DNA from: CAIJNA01 sp964516815
Lineage (GTDB): Bacteria > Campylobacterota > Campylobacteria > Campylobacterales > Arcobacteraceae
DNA length: 19,429 nucleotides
Assembly: GCA_964516815.1 (NCBI GenBank)
Contig: CAZEXK010000026.1
Coordinates: 1-19,429, forward strand
Reading direction: 5' to 3'
In this document: positions 1 through 7,891 of the stretch, in pieces
Position numbering within the stretch: the first letter of the stretch is position 1
How the letters are laid out: each line of letters opens with the position of its first letter
Notes under the pieces: model-generated
Told to the model about the DNA's origin: nothing
Databases searched by the model: none
The model's input: only the letters and a program-made list of their open reading frames with translations
Program-made: the position numbers and the translations under genes

Positions 1-882
1 ATGGATAATACATTGCAAGAACCTAAAATAAAAGACTACTTGAATTTATTTATTCTTTCTGCTATCTGGGGTACAGCATTTATTGGTATTGAAGTTGCAA
101 TTAGACATCTTGATATTTTTCAAGTTACCTTTGCTCGTGTATTTATTGCTTTTATATTTTTATTGCCTTTTATACTTTACAAAAAACTATCTTTGCCTAG
201 TGGTAAAAAAACATGGATACTATTGTTTTTTTATGCTATTTTAAACACAGCAATTCCTTTTTCACTAATTAACGCTGGACAAGAATATATTACAAGTGGT
301 ATGTCCGCACTTATGATTGGATTTGGACCTTTTTTGACATTAATAATTGCACACTTTTTAACAGATGATGAAAAAATTACAAAATTTAAATTGTATTCAG
401 TTATTGCTGGTTTTTTTGGATTGCTTATATTGTTAGGTGATAATTTATTTGCTTTAAATTTTTTACAATTACAAGGACAAGGATTAGTTCTTCTAGCATC
501 ATTATGTTATGTATCTTCAAGTTTGCTAATCAAAAAAATACCAAATATTTCATCTATGATGTTGTCATTTATTATTTTTGGAATTTCATCTTTTTTACTA
601 CTTCCATTTTTAATATATTTGTATGATGATTTTATATTTGATTTCAATGAATCTTATAAAGCTGTTATTTACTTAGGTATTTTGCCAACTGCAATTGCTT
701 CTATATATAGAGTGAAAATGGTACAAGAAGTTGGAGTTCAATTTATGTCACTTGTGGCTTATCTTATTCCTATATTTACACTTATTTGGGCTTGGTTATT
801 TTTAGACGAAATACCAAAAAGTTTGACATTATTGGCCTTGAGTATAATATTATTTGCTTTATACATTAGAAATAAAAAATAG
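1..882 (+). CDS. EamA/DMT-family inner-membrane transporter
   Basis: A 293-residue, very hydrophobic protein of the drug/metabolite transporter superfamily. It reads as two EamA repeats of about five membrane helices each, roughly residues 13-140 and 153-291. The first repeat opens with SAIWGTAFIGIEVAI and the F-x-R-x-x-I-A segment typical of DMT helix 1-2. The second ends with a helix around PIFTLIWAWLFLDE, the usual place of the EamA P-x-x-x-x-x-x-x-x-x-x-x-E signature. Family members export or import small metabolites such as amino acids; the substrate cannot be read from sequence. Length matches the family (about 290-300 residues), so the ATG at the window edge is plausible. Its ribosome binding site lies outside the window, so a start further upstream cannot be excluded. 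No terminator hairpin is visible in the 89 bases before nhaA. Confidence 0.85.
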   Translation: MDNTLQEPKIKDYLNLFILSAIWGTAFIGIEVAIRHLDIFQVTFARVFIAFIFLLPFILYKKLSLPSGKKTWILLFFYAILNTAIPFSLINAGQEYITSGMSALMIGFGPFLTLIIAHFLTDDEKITKFKLYSVIAGFFGLLILLGDNLFALNFLQLQGQGLVLLASLCYVSSSLLIKKIPNISSMMLSFIIFGISSFLLLPFLIYLYDDFIFDFNESYKAVIYLGILPTAIASIYRVKMVQEVGVQFMSLVAYLIPIFTLIWAWLFLDEIPKSLTLLALSIILFALYIRNKK

Positions 883-939
883 TTTACACAAAACAAAAAA
901 GTTAACCAAATTTTAAGTTCAACATTAGAAAAATTGTAA

Positions 940-945
940 TATACT
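940..945 (+). promoter_or_regulatory. Candidate -10 element for nhaA
   Basis: TATACT lies 27 bases before the nhaA start codon, in an AT-rich stretch. It fits a sigma-70 -10 box. No convincing -35 is seen, which is normal for Campylobacterota, where -35 boxes are weakly conserved. A Shine-Dalgarno AAGGA follows at about 962-966. Confidence 0.4.
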
Positions 946-971
946 TGCAAAAACGACCATAAAGGAACAAA

Positions 972-2306
972 ATGAAATTATACGCACCATGGGAAAAGGC
1001 TTTTAATAAAATTTCCACACCATTTGAGCACTTTTTACATGCTGAAATGACAACGGGAATAGTTTTAATGATTATGACTATTCTTGCTTTATTGTTAGCT
1101 AATAGTCCTTTAGCTGATACTTATGCTCATATATTTCATACAAAAATAAATTTTAATGTGGGTTCATGGCATTTATCGCATACTATTCATCATTGGATAA
1201 ATGACGGACTTATGGCAATATTCTTTTTTATAGTAGGCCTAGAAATAAAAAGGGAGATTTTAGTTGGTGAATTATCGAATCTAAAAGTAGCTATTTTGCC
1301 TATATTAGCTGCAATTGGAGGTATGATTTTCCCTGCGTTGATGTATTTTTATTTTAATTATGGAACTGTAGGTGCAAATGGATGGGGAATACCAATGGCA
1401 ACTGATATTGCATTTGCTATTAGTGTTTTGGTTATATTAGGTAAAAGAGTACCCACAACATTAGTAACTTTTTTAGTTGCATTAGCAATTGTAGATGACC
1501 TTGGAGCTGTTCTAGTTATAGCTATATTTTATACAGATACTATTAATTATCTTCCTTTGGCTTTAGCTGGTGTTTCATTTACTGTATTATTATTATTTAA
1601 TAGATTTGGGATACATGCAATTCTACCTTATTTTATTGTTGGATTATTTTTATGGTTTTTCATGTTAGAATCAGGTGTACATGCAACAATAGCTGGTGTG
1701 ATTGCTGCTATGACAATACCATCAAAACCAAAAATATTACTTACAAGTTTTTCTCAAGAAGCTAGAACTTTACTAGACAAATTTGATGAGCAACCAAATC
1801 AAAATACAAAATTAATAAGCGAAGATCAAAAAGCAATACTCATTAATATCAAAGATAAAATAAATGCATCAAGTAGTCCTGCTGCAAAATTAGAACATGA
1901 CTTGCATTTACCAGTGTCATTAATAATTATACCTTTGTTTGCTTTAGCAAATGCAGGAATTAGCATAGATTTTTCTTCAATTACAAGCACTATTATGCAG
2001 CCTGTATCTATTGGGATAATGGCAGGTTTAATATTAGGAAAAGTAATAGGAATATTTGGAGTTGCCTTTATAGCTATAAAACTAAAAATAGCATCGTTAC
2101 CACAAGGTAGCACTATGAATCAAATTTTTGGCGTTGCATTTTTAGGAGGTATCGGATTTACTATGTCTATTTTTGTAGCTGATTTAGCCTTTGTAGGCAA
2201 CGATGCACTTATATTTCAAGCAAAGATTGGTATATTGGCAGCTTCATTATTTGCAGGACTATTTGGATATTTTTGGCTTAGAATAGTTGGTAAAAAAGTA
2301 GTCTAA
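972..2306 (+). CDS. nhaA: Na+/H+ antiporter NhaA
   Basis: A 444-residue inner-membrane antiporter that exchanges Na+ (or Li+) for protons and so controls pH and sodium. The NhaA hallmarks are present: ATDIAFAI with Asp145 (E. coli D133), LAIVDDLGAV with the adjacent aspartates 175-176 (E. coli D163/D164, ion binding), and Lys357 in LGKVIGIF (E. coli K300). FLGGIGFTMSIFVADLAF near the C-terminus is also diagnostic. It is longer than E. coli NhaA (388). The extra length is a hydrophilic stretch at about residues 252-310, between HATIAGVIAAMTIP and the helix starting LPVSLIIIPLFALANAG. H. pylori NhaA has a comparable insertion, so this is lineage-typical. The ATG has an AAGGA Shine-Dalgarno six bases upstream. 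The stop codon directly abuts the rnhB reading frame, so rnhB may be translationally coupled. Confidence 0.96.
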   Translation: MKLYAPWEKAFNKISTPFEHFLHAEMTTGIVLMIMTILALLLANSPLADTYAHIFHTKINFNVGSWHLSHTIHHWINDGLMAIFFFIVGLEIKREILVGELSNLKVAILPILAAIGGMIFPALMYFYFNYGTVGANGWGIPMATDIAFAISVLVILGKRVPTTLVTFLVALAIVDDLGAVLVIAIFYTDTINYLPLALAGVSFTVLLLFNRFGIHAILPYFIVGLFLWFFMLESGVHATIAGVIAAMTIPSKPKILLTSFSQEARTLLDKFDEQPNQNTKLISEDQKAILINIKDKINASSSPAAKLEHDLHLPVSLIIIPLFALANAGISIDFSSITSTIMQPVSIGIMAGLILGKVIGIFGVAFIAIKLKIASLPQGSTMNQIFGVAFLGGIGFTMSIFVADLAFVGNDALIFQAKIGILAASLFAGLFGYFWLRIVGKKVV

Positions 2307-2870
2307 ATCAATAATAAATTATGTGGAATAGATGAAGCTGGTCGTGGTCCTTTAGCAGGGCCTATGTGTATTGCAGGTGTACAATTTACTTGTGATATAT
2401 CAAAAAATAAAAACTTTGATACTTTAACAGATAGTAAAAAACTAAGTCCTAAAAAAAGAGAATTTTTATATGAGCTTATAATAAAAAACTCAAATTATCA
2501 TATAGTAAGTGTTACAAATACAAATATAGATAAAAAAGGACTTACATTATGTATAAAAGATGCTATCTTAGAAATCATGCAAAATATAAATGCAAGTGAT
2601 TATTTAATGGATGGAAATACATCTTTTGGCATAGACAAGCTAAAACATAAAATTAAAGCAGATATGAGTGTAAAAGAAGTAAGTGCAGCTTCAATACTAG
2701 CAAAAGTTACAAGAGATAGATATATGATTAGTGTTTCAAAAGAATATGAAAATTATAACTTTGATAAGCACAAAGGTTATGGTACAAAAGCTCATATTCA
2801 ATGTATAAAAAAATATGGTTTTTCATCTTTGCATAGATTATCTTATAAGATTAAATCAATGGATAAATAA
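2307..2870 (+). CDS. rnhB: Ribonuclease HII, apparent ATC start
   Basis: RNase HII cleaves the RNA strand of RNA-DNA hybrids and removes misincorporated ribonucleotides. Counted from codon 2307 the protein has 187 residues, normal for the family. The metal-binding pair is Asp9-Glu10 in CGIDEAGRGPLAGP, a third Asp lies in DYLMDGN (Asp102), and AASILAKVTRD supplies Asp137. The first ATG in frame is at 2364 (residue 20), downstream of the DEAGRG motif, so starting there would give an inactive enzyme. Between the nhaA stop (2304-2306, same frame) and that motif the codons are ATC AAT AAT AAA TTA TGT GGA ATA, with no ATG, GTG or TTG. The only sensible start is ATC at 2307, one base from ATG, directly after the nhaA stop. 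Reinitiation by ribosomes finishing nhaA could support it; a consensus error is the plain alternative. Identity is certain, the start is not. The gene ends one base from the convergent yqaA-like gene. Confidence 0.85.
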   Translation: MNNKLCGIDEAGRGPLAGPMCIAGVQFTCDISKNKNFDTLTDSKKLSPKKREFLYELIIKNSNYHIVSVTNTNIDKKGLTLCIKDAILEIMQNINASDYLMDGNTSFGIDKLKHKIKADMSVKEVSAASILAKVTRDRYMISVSKEYENYNFDKHKGYGTKAHIQCIKKYGFSSLHRLSYKIKSMDK

Positions 2871-2871
2871 A

Positions 2872-3291
2872 CTAAACAAAGTAAAAAAATGCAAATATCA
2901 CAAATGCATACCTCACAAATTTTGCAATAAAAACTAAAATTACAAATTTTTTAATATCATACTTTAACATTCCAGCTATTAATGTAAAAGTATCTCCTAC
3001 AAGTGGTAACCAAGAAAATAACAATGTTACAAATCCGTATTTATCAAAATATCGTTTATATCTTGTTATATTTTCTTTTTTTATCATATTTTTTTGTAAT
3101 AAAAACTCTTCACCTTTTAATCCAAACCAATAATTTAAAATAGAACCAAAGGTATTTCCACAACTAGCGACAATAAGTAAGATAATATAATTTAAATTTT
3201 GTCCTAAATAGTATATAAGTAAAGCTTCACTTCCTAAAGGAAAAAATGTAGCTGATATAAATGAGTTTGCAAAAAGATATAAATATTGCAT
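2872..3291 (-). CDS. YqaA-type DedA/VTT-domain membrane protein
   Basis: A 139-residue membrane protein of the small YqaA branch of the DedA (SNARE-associated/VTT) family. E. coli YqaA has a very similar length. Visible family signs are an N-terminal FISATFFPLGSEALL segment, a glycine-rich GNTFGSILNYWFG loop-helix, the stretch R-x-x-x-Y-F-x-K-Y-G around residues 77-86, and WLPLVGDTFTLIAGML, which matches the DedA P-x-x-G-D-x-x-x-x-x-x-G motif. DedA proteins are linked to lipid-carrier flipping and membrane homeostasis, but the YqaA branch has no assigned substrate. It follows the yeiH-like gene by 12 bases on the same strand, so it is probably the last gene of the alaS operon. The ribosome binding site is weak; the ATG is preferred because it gives the family's usual length. 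Confidence 0.82.
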   Translation of the reverse strand: MQYLYLFANSFISATFFPLGSEALLIYYLGQNLNYIILLIVASCGNTFGSILNYWFGLKGEEFLLQKNMIKKENITRYKRYFDKYGFVTLLFSWLPLVGDTFTLIAGMLKYDIKKFVILVFIAKFVRYAFVIFAFFYFV

Positions 3292-3303
3292 TTATGTTTA
3301 TAT

Positions 3304-4272
3304 TTAAAACAACAATAAATAAGTACTTGTAAATACAATTTGCACTACAAAAATTAAAGATCCTACTATTAGTGCTTTTTTACCATGTGCTTTTATACTA
3401 ACAATTGTTATTTTTAGTCCAATTGCTGACATTGCAATAACAAGTAAATATTTACTCATATTTGCTATAATTTCAACAATATTACTTGATAGTATTTGTA
3501 ATGATGCTAGTATACTTAAAAATACAAATCCTAGTATAAACAAAGGTATATTTTTAAGTATACTTTGAAAGTTTTTATTATCATTATTGTTCACATTATC
3601 TTTTAAAATAAATAATAATATAACTATAAGAGGAGTTAGCATCAAAACTCTTCCCATTTTAACTATAGTAGCACTTTGTCCAGATGCCTCGCTTATTGAA
3701 AATCCACCTGCTACAACTTGTCCTACTGCTTGAAGTGTATTTCCCACAAGTATTCCAGAATCAACTTCATTTATACCTAATATTAAAGCAATAGCTGGTA
3801 ATAAAAATATACCAACTGTTCCTAAAAGATTAACTATAGCAACTGATATTCCTACCTCATCTTCTTTAGCTTTTATTATATCTTTAGTAGCAGCAATAGC
3901 AGAGCTTCCACATACTGCATTTCCTATACCTAACATAAGAGCAAATTTTTTATCCAAAGCAAAAAACTTACCAATCATTATAGAAGATAAAATAGTAACA
4001 AACATAGCTAATATAATTAATATAATAGCACTTATTCCCAAACTACTAAGAATTGAAAAATCAAGATTAATTCCCATTAATGCAATAGCAAAGGCTAAAA
4101 TTGATTTTTCACTATATGTTATTCCTGAAGAATATTTTACATTTAGCTTAAGAGTATTTGATATAAGCATTCCTAATATAATAGCAACAGTAATTGCACC
4201 TATTGATATAAATGATGAAAAAATATACGATACAATTGCTATACAAACACTAAGTGCTATTCCGTAAATCAT
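3304..4272 (-). CDS. YeiH/UPF0324-family putative sulfate exporter
   Basis: A 322-residue polytopic membrane protein of the YeiH (UPF0324, Cons_hypoth698) family, annotated as putative sulfate exporters. Several conserved blocks support this: ALMGINLDFS (residues 64-73), GIGNAVCGSSAIAAT (115-129), GILVGNTLQAVGQVVAGG (173-190) and VKMGRVLMLTPLIV (204-217). About ten hydrophobic segments are spread over the full length, and the size is that of the family, so the gene looks intact. The start codon lies one base after the alaS stop (TAA-T-ATG), so it is almost certainly co-transcribed and translationally coupled to alaS. The substrate assignment is a family annotation, not something the sequence proves. 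Confidence 0.88.
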   Translation of the reverse strand: MIYGIALSVCIAIVSYIFSSFISIGAITVAIILGMLISNTLKLNVKYSSGITYSEKSILAFAIALMGINLDFSILSSLGISAIILIILAMFVTILSSIMIGKFFALDKKFALMLGIGNAVCGSSAIAATKDIIKAKEDEVGISVAIVNLLGTVGIFLLPAIALILGINEVDSGILVGNTLQAVGQVVAGGFSISEASGQSATIVKMGRVLMLTPLIVILLFILKDNVNNNDNKNFQSILKNIPLFILGFVFLSILASLQILSSNIVEIIANMSKYLLVIAMSAIGLKITIVSIKAHGKKALIVGSLIFVVQIVFTSTYLLLF

Positions 4273-4273
4273 A

Positions 4274-6823
4274 TTATAAGTTTTCTTTTAAATAAACCAA
4301 CGCTTTTTCTTTAGCTTCTTGTATTTTAGATACATCTTTTCCACCAGCTTGCGCAAAGTCAGGTCTTCCACCTCCACCTCCACCAACTATAGGAGCAATG
4401 TTTTTTATCCAATCACCAGCTTTTACACTTGCATTTTTAACTCCACTTGCAAGTAAGACTTTATCATTTTTTACTTGCAAAAGCATTATAGCTATTTTGT
4501 CATTTTTTGCTTTTAGTTCATCTATGATATTTTTGATATCTCCATTTTGTATAATTTCAACTATTACTTTAGTGTCGTTTATATTTAATTCTTCAAGGGG
4601 TTTTGCTGATGATTTTTCTACTTTACTTACTTCTTCTTTTAAGTCTTTTATTTGAGTTTTAAGTTTAGTAACTGCACTTAAGATATCATTATTTTTTAAT
4701 TCTACTTGTAAAGTGTTTACCTCATTTATAAAACCAAGAGCATAAGAAATAGCAGCTTTTCCTACCACAGCTTCTATTCTCCTAACTCCTGTACCAACTC
4801 CACTTTCTTTAGTTATAAAAAAGCTTCCTATATTAGATGTATTGCTTACATGTGTTCCTCCACAAAATTCAACACTAGCATCTCCAAACTCTACAACTCT
4901 TACAGTATTTCCATATTTTTCACCAAACATGGCAATAGCACCTTTTGTTTTGGCTTCAGCAATAGGAAGTTCTTCTACACTACCATTTATTGCTTTTGAT
5001 ATCATATCATTAACTATTTCTTGTACTTTTAAAATTTGATCTTGACTCATAGCTTTTGAATATGTAAAATCAAATCTTAATCTTTTATCATCATTTAAAG
5101 ATCCAGCTTGTGAAACTGTATCTCCTAAAACCATTTTTAATGCACTTTGTAAAAGATGTGTAGCACTATGATGTTTTTGTATTTCATCTCTATTTAATAC
5201 TACAGCATTAATATTTTGATTTATTTTTAAACTAGATTTTAAAACTTCAACTCTTGATAAATTTAAACCAAAGAATTTTTTTGTTTCTTTTATACTAAAT
5301 TCATATTCATCAATAATTAATATACCACTATCTCCATTTTGTCCACCAGAAGTTGCATAAAATGGAGTTTTATCTAACATAACCCATCCATTTTTATTTA
5401 TAGACTTTACATCTTTATAGTTCTCATCTAACAATGCTATAATTTTACTATTATAAGTAGTATGCTCATAACCTACAAAATCATTTTCCCCAAATTTCTC
5501 AAGTAATATTTTAAAATCACCGTCTTTAGCATCATCACCACTACCTTTCCATGCATTTTTTGCCTGACTTCTTTGCACATTCATACATTCTTCAAACATA
5601 TCAATATCAACTTCAAGATTTTTTTCTCTTAACATATCTTGTGTCAAGTCTAAAGGAAAACCATGAGTATCATATAAATTAAATGCAATTTGTCCAGAAA
5701 ATATTTTTTTTGTATTGTTTAGTTCTTGATTAAATAACTCCATACCTGTGGAAATTGTTTTAAAAAATCTTTGTTCTTCTAAGAATATTTGTTCTTGAAT
5801 AAACTCTTTTTTCTCTTTAAGTTCAGTATAAAATTCACCCATTTCAGCTATTAAAACATCAACTATTTCTTTCATAAATGCTTCTTTAAAACCTAACAAA
5901 TATCCATGTCTTACAGCTCTTCTTAATATTCTTCTTAAAACATAACCACGACTAACTTTATCAAACAATATACCTTGTGATAACATAAATGTTACTGTTC
6001 TTACATGATCTGCTATTACTCTAAAACTTGCAATATTATTTGAAGTTTTTTTAACATTAGATATTTCTTCAATTTTATTTATAATTGTTGTAAATGTTGA
6101 TGAGTCAAAGTTATTTAATACATTTTCTTTAATTGCTATAACTCTTTCAAGCCCCATTCCCGTATCAATACTAGGATTTGGTAAAGGTACTAAATCTCCA
6201 TTTATTTGTTTGTCATATTGCATAAATACTAAATTCCAAATTTCTAAAAATCTATCGCCCTCACCACCTAAATAATCTTCATTACTATTAAAATGTTCTT
6301 CGCCTTGATCATAAAATATTTCACTACAAGGACCACAAGCTCCTGTATCGCCCATAGACCAAAAGTTATCTTTATCTCCAAATCTCTTTATCCTATCTTC
6401 ATTTATATGTTTTTTCCATAATTCATAAGCTTCATCATCACTTGTATGAATAGTTACCCATATTTTCTCAACAGGCAAATCTAAATTTACTGTTATAAAC
6501 TCCCAAGCATGTGCGATAGCATCTTTTTTAAAATAATCTCCAAAAGAGAAATTTCCTAGCATTTCAAACAATGTGTGATGTCTAGCTGTATATCCCACAT
6601 TTTCTAAGTCATTGTGTTTACCACCTGCTCTTATACATAGTTGGCATGAAGTAGCTTTAGGATTATTAGGTCTTGGAACCATTCCTGTGAATATATCTTT
6701 AAACTGTACCATTCCTGCATTTACAAAAAGTAGTGTCGCATCGTCTGGCACAAGAGGTGCACTTTTTATAATTTCATGTTCTTTAGATTCAAAATAGCTT
6801 AAGAATTCATTTCTAATATTCAT
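4274..6823 (-). CDS. alaS: Alanine-tRNA ligase
   Basis: A class II aminoacyl-tRNA synthetase that charges tRNA-Ala and hydrolyses mischarged Ser/Gly-tRNA-Ala. From the ATG at 6823 it has 849 residues. The catalytic domain fills about the first 240, including FVNAGMVQFKDIFTG and ARHHTLFEMLGNFSFGDYF. The editing domain carries the zinc ligands HSATH and CGGTH, near residues 552-556 and 654-658 counted from this start. A coiled-coil linker follows, and the C-Ala domain contains the glycine run GGGGGGRPDFAQAGG. An ATG at 6835 lies in the same frame, but 6823 is preferred. It gives the MNIRNEFL N-terminus usual in Campylobacterota and has a Shine-Dalgarno-like GGAAAAG about four bases upstream, while nothing similar precedes 6835. 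First gene of a tight operon with the yeiH-like and yqaA-like genes. Confidence 0.97.
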   Translation of the reverse strand: MNIRNEFLSYFESKEHEIIKSAPLVPDDATLLFVNAGMVQFKDIFTGMVPRPNNPKATSCQLCIRAGGKHNDLENVGYTARHHTLFEMLGNFSFGDYFKKDAIAHAWEFITVNLDLPVEKIWVTIHTSDDEAYELWKKHINEDRIKRFGDKDNFWSMGDTGACGPCSEIFYDQGEEHFNSNEDYLGGEGDRFLEIWNLVFMQYDKQINGDLVPLPNPSIDTGMGLERVIAIKENVLNNFDSSTFTTIINKIEEISNVKKTSNNIASFRVIADHVRTVTFMLSQGILFDKVSRGYVLRRILRRAVRHGYLLGFKEAFMKEIVDVLIAEMGEFYTELKEKKEFIQEQIFLEEQRFFKTISTGMELFNQELNNTKKIFSGQIAFNLYDTHGFPLDLTQDMLREKNLEVDIDMFEECMNVQRSQAKNAWKGSGDDAKDGDFKILLEKFGENDFVGYEHTTYNSKIIALLDENYKDVKSINKNGWVMLDKTPFYATSGGQNGDSGILIIDEYEFSIKETKKFFGLNLSRVEVLKSSLKINQNINAVVLNRDEIQKHHSATHLLQSALKMVLGDTVSQAGSLNDDKRLRFDFTYSKAMSQDQILKVQEIVNDMISKAINGSVEELPIAEAKTKGAIAMFGEKYGNTVRVVEFGDASVEFCGGTHVSNTSNIGSFFITKESGVGTGVRRIEAVVGKAAISYALGFINEVNTLQVELKNNDILSAVTKLKTQIKDLKEEVSKVEKSSAKPLEELNINDTKVIVEIIQNGDIKNIIDELKAKNDKIAIMLLQVKNDKVLLASGVKNASVKAGDWIKNIAPIVGGGGGGRPDFAQAGGKDVSKIQEAKEKALVYLKENL

Positions 6824-6853
6824 AGTCTTTTCCATATATTAATAATTTCTGAG

Positions 6854-6859
6854 ATTATA
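6854..6859 (-). promoter_or_regulatory. Candidate -10 element for alaS operon
   Basis: Read on the minus strand, a perfect TATAAT lies about 30 bases before the preferred alaS start at 6823, preceded by a T-rich stretch. It is the best promoter candidate for the alaS-yeiH-yqaA operon. No strong -35 is seen. Confidence 0.5.
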
Positions 6860-6932
6860 ACAAAATAAAATATAAGAATGTGTTAAATACTTGCAAACGA
6901 AATAAAATATTTAAATACATTATGTTAAACTT

Positions 6933-6954
6933 TTGTAATTAAAAATAATTACAA
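6933..6954. repeat. Perfect inverted repeat before AEC permease
   Basis: TTGTAATTA (6933-6941), spacer AAAA, then the exact reverse complement TAATTACAA (6946-6954). The dyad lies between the divergent alaS and AEC-permease genes, ending 13 bases before the putative ATA start at 6968. It could be an operator for an unknown dimeric regulator, or a short hairpin in the leader. A chance palindrome in AT-rich DNA is possible, but nine perfect pairs are fairly long. Confidence 0.4.
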
Positions 6955-6967
6955 TATAAGGATTAAA

Positions 6968-7864
6968 ATAGCTACTTTTTTATTAATATTAGCACTAATA
7001 ATTATAGGTTATATGTTTAAAAGATTTTCCATATTCCCCAAAGACACTTCTACTGTGTTAAATTATTTTGTTATTTATATATCTTTGCCTGCAATGGTTT
7101 TATTACAAGTTCCAAAAATTACTTTTTCTTCTGATATATTTATGCTAGTACTAATACCTTTTATTATTACAATACTCTCTGCCATATTTATAATTTATGT
7201 TTCAAAAATTTTAAATCTTGATAGAAAAAGTATTGGAGCTTTACTTCTTGTTGGAGTTTTAGGAAATACTTCTTTTGTAGGTATTCCAATAGTCAATTAT
7301 TATTATGGAAGTGCTGCTTTACCTTATGTTATGATATATGATCAATTAGGTAGTTTTTTGCTTCTAAATACTTATGGTGCAGTTGTTGTTGTGATTTATT
7401 CTAGTGATGATAAAATACACTTATCAAATATATTTAAAAAAATATTTTCATTTCCTCCTTTTATAGCACTTCTTATTGCTTTATTATTAAATGGTATTAA
7501 TTTTTCTTCTGATTTTATAAAAATATTAGAATTGCTATCAAATACTTTGATTCCTTTAGCCTTAGTATCTGTTGGTTTTTCATTGGACATTAGAATACCA
7601 AAAAAATATCTAAGTGCTTTTAGTTTAGCCTTAGGAACTAAACTAATACTATCTCCAATCATTGCATTTACATTAGTGTATTTATTTTCATTTAAAGGTT
7701 TGGGTGCTGATGTATCTATCTTAGAAAGTTCTATGGGACCTATGATAACAGCTGGAGTAGTAGCTTCAATGGCTGGATTTTCTTCAAAACTAAGCTCTGC
7801 TATTGTTGGATACGGTATTATTATTTCATTTATAACAACAGCTATTATTGTTAAACTAATCTAA
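6968..7864 (+). CDS. AEC-family permease, apparent ATA start
   Basis: A membrane protein of the auxin efflux carrier (AEC) family. The motif set GYMFKRFSIFPKDTSTVLN, then FVIYISLPAMVLLQVP, GNTSFVGIPIV and the late LESSMGPMITAGVVASMAG is typical of bacterial AEC/malonate-type permeases. The first ATG is at 7013, but the same frame upstream encodes IATFLLILALIIIGY, which is the missing first membrane helix of the family. Between the stop at 6926-6928 and 7013 there is no ATG, GTG or TTG in frame. A good Shine-Dalgarno AAGGA (6958-6962) sits five bases before ATA at 6968, which would give 298 residues, the usual size. I therefore place the start at 6968 as a non-canonical ATA, one base from ATG. 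A mutated start (pseudogene in the making) or a consensus error would look the same. Substrate unknown. The gene converges on the broken MFS gene. Confidence 0.75.
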   Translation: MATFLLILALIIIGYMFKRFSIFPKDTSTVLNYFVIYISLPAMVLLQVPKITFSSDIFMLVLIPFIITILSAIFIIYVSKILNLDRKSIGALLLVGVLGNTSFVGIPIVNYYYGSAALPYVMIYDQLGSFLLLNTYGAVVVVIYSSDDKIHLSNIFKKIFSFPPFIALLIALLLNGINFSSDFIKILELLSNTLIPLALVSVGFSLDIRIPKKYLSAFSLALGTKLILSPIIAFTLVYLFSFKGLGADVSILESSMGPMITAGVVASMAGFSSKLSSAIVGYGIIISFITTAIIVKLI

Positions 7865-7891
7865 AATAATATATCTTTAGATTTGAATTTG

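Noticed and set aside
759..950. 63-codon minus-strand frame at the end of the DMT transporter
   Set aside because: Mostly antisense to the transporter, low-complexity, no recognisable domain or start signal.
972..2870. nhaA and rnhB as one readthrough fusion protein
   Set aside because: They share a frame with a single TAA between them, but both are complete proteins of normal length and the stop is ordinary TAA. A fusion would place a cytoplasmic nuclease on an antiporter with no known precedent.
6824..6835. ATG at 6835 as the alaS start
   Set aside because: It lacks a ribosome binding site and adds four residues absent from the typical N-terminus, while its own codons supply the Shine-Dalgarno for the ATG at 6823. 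It remains possible.
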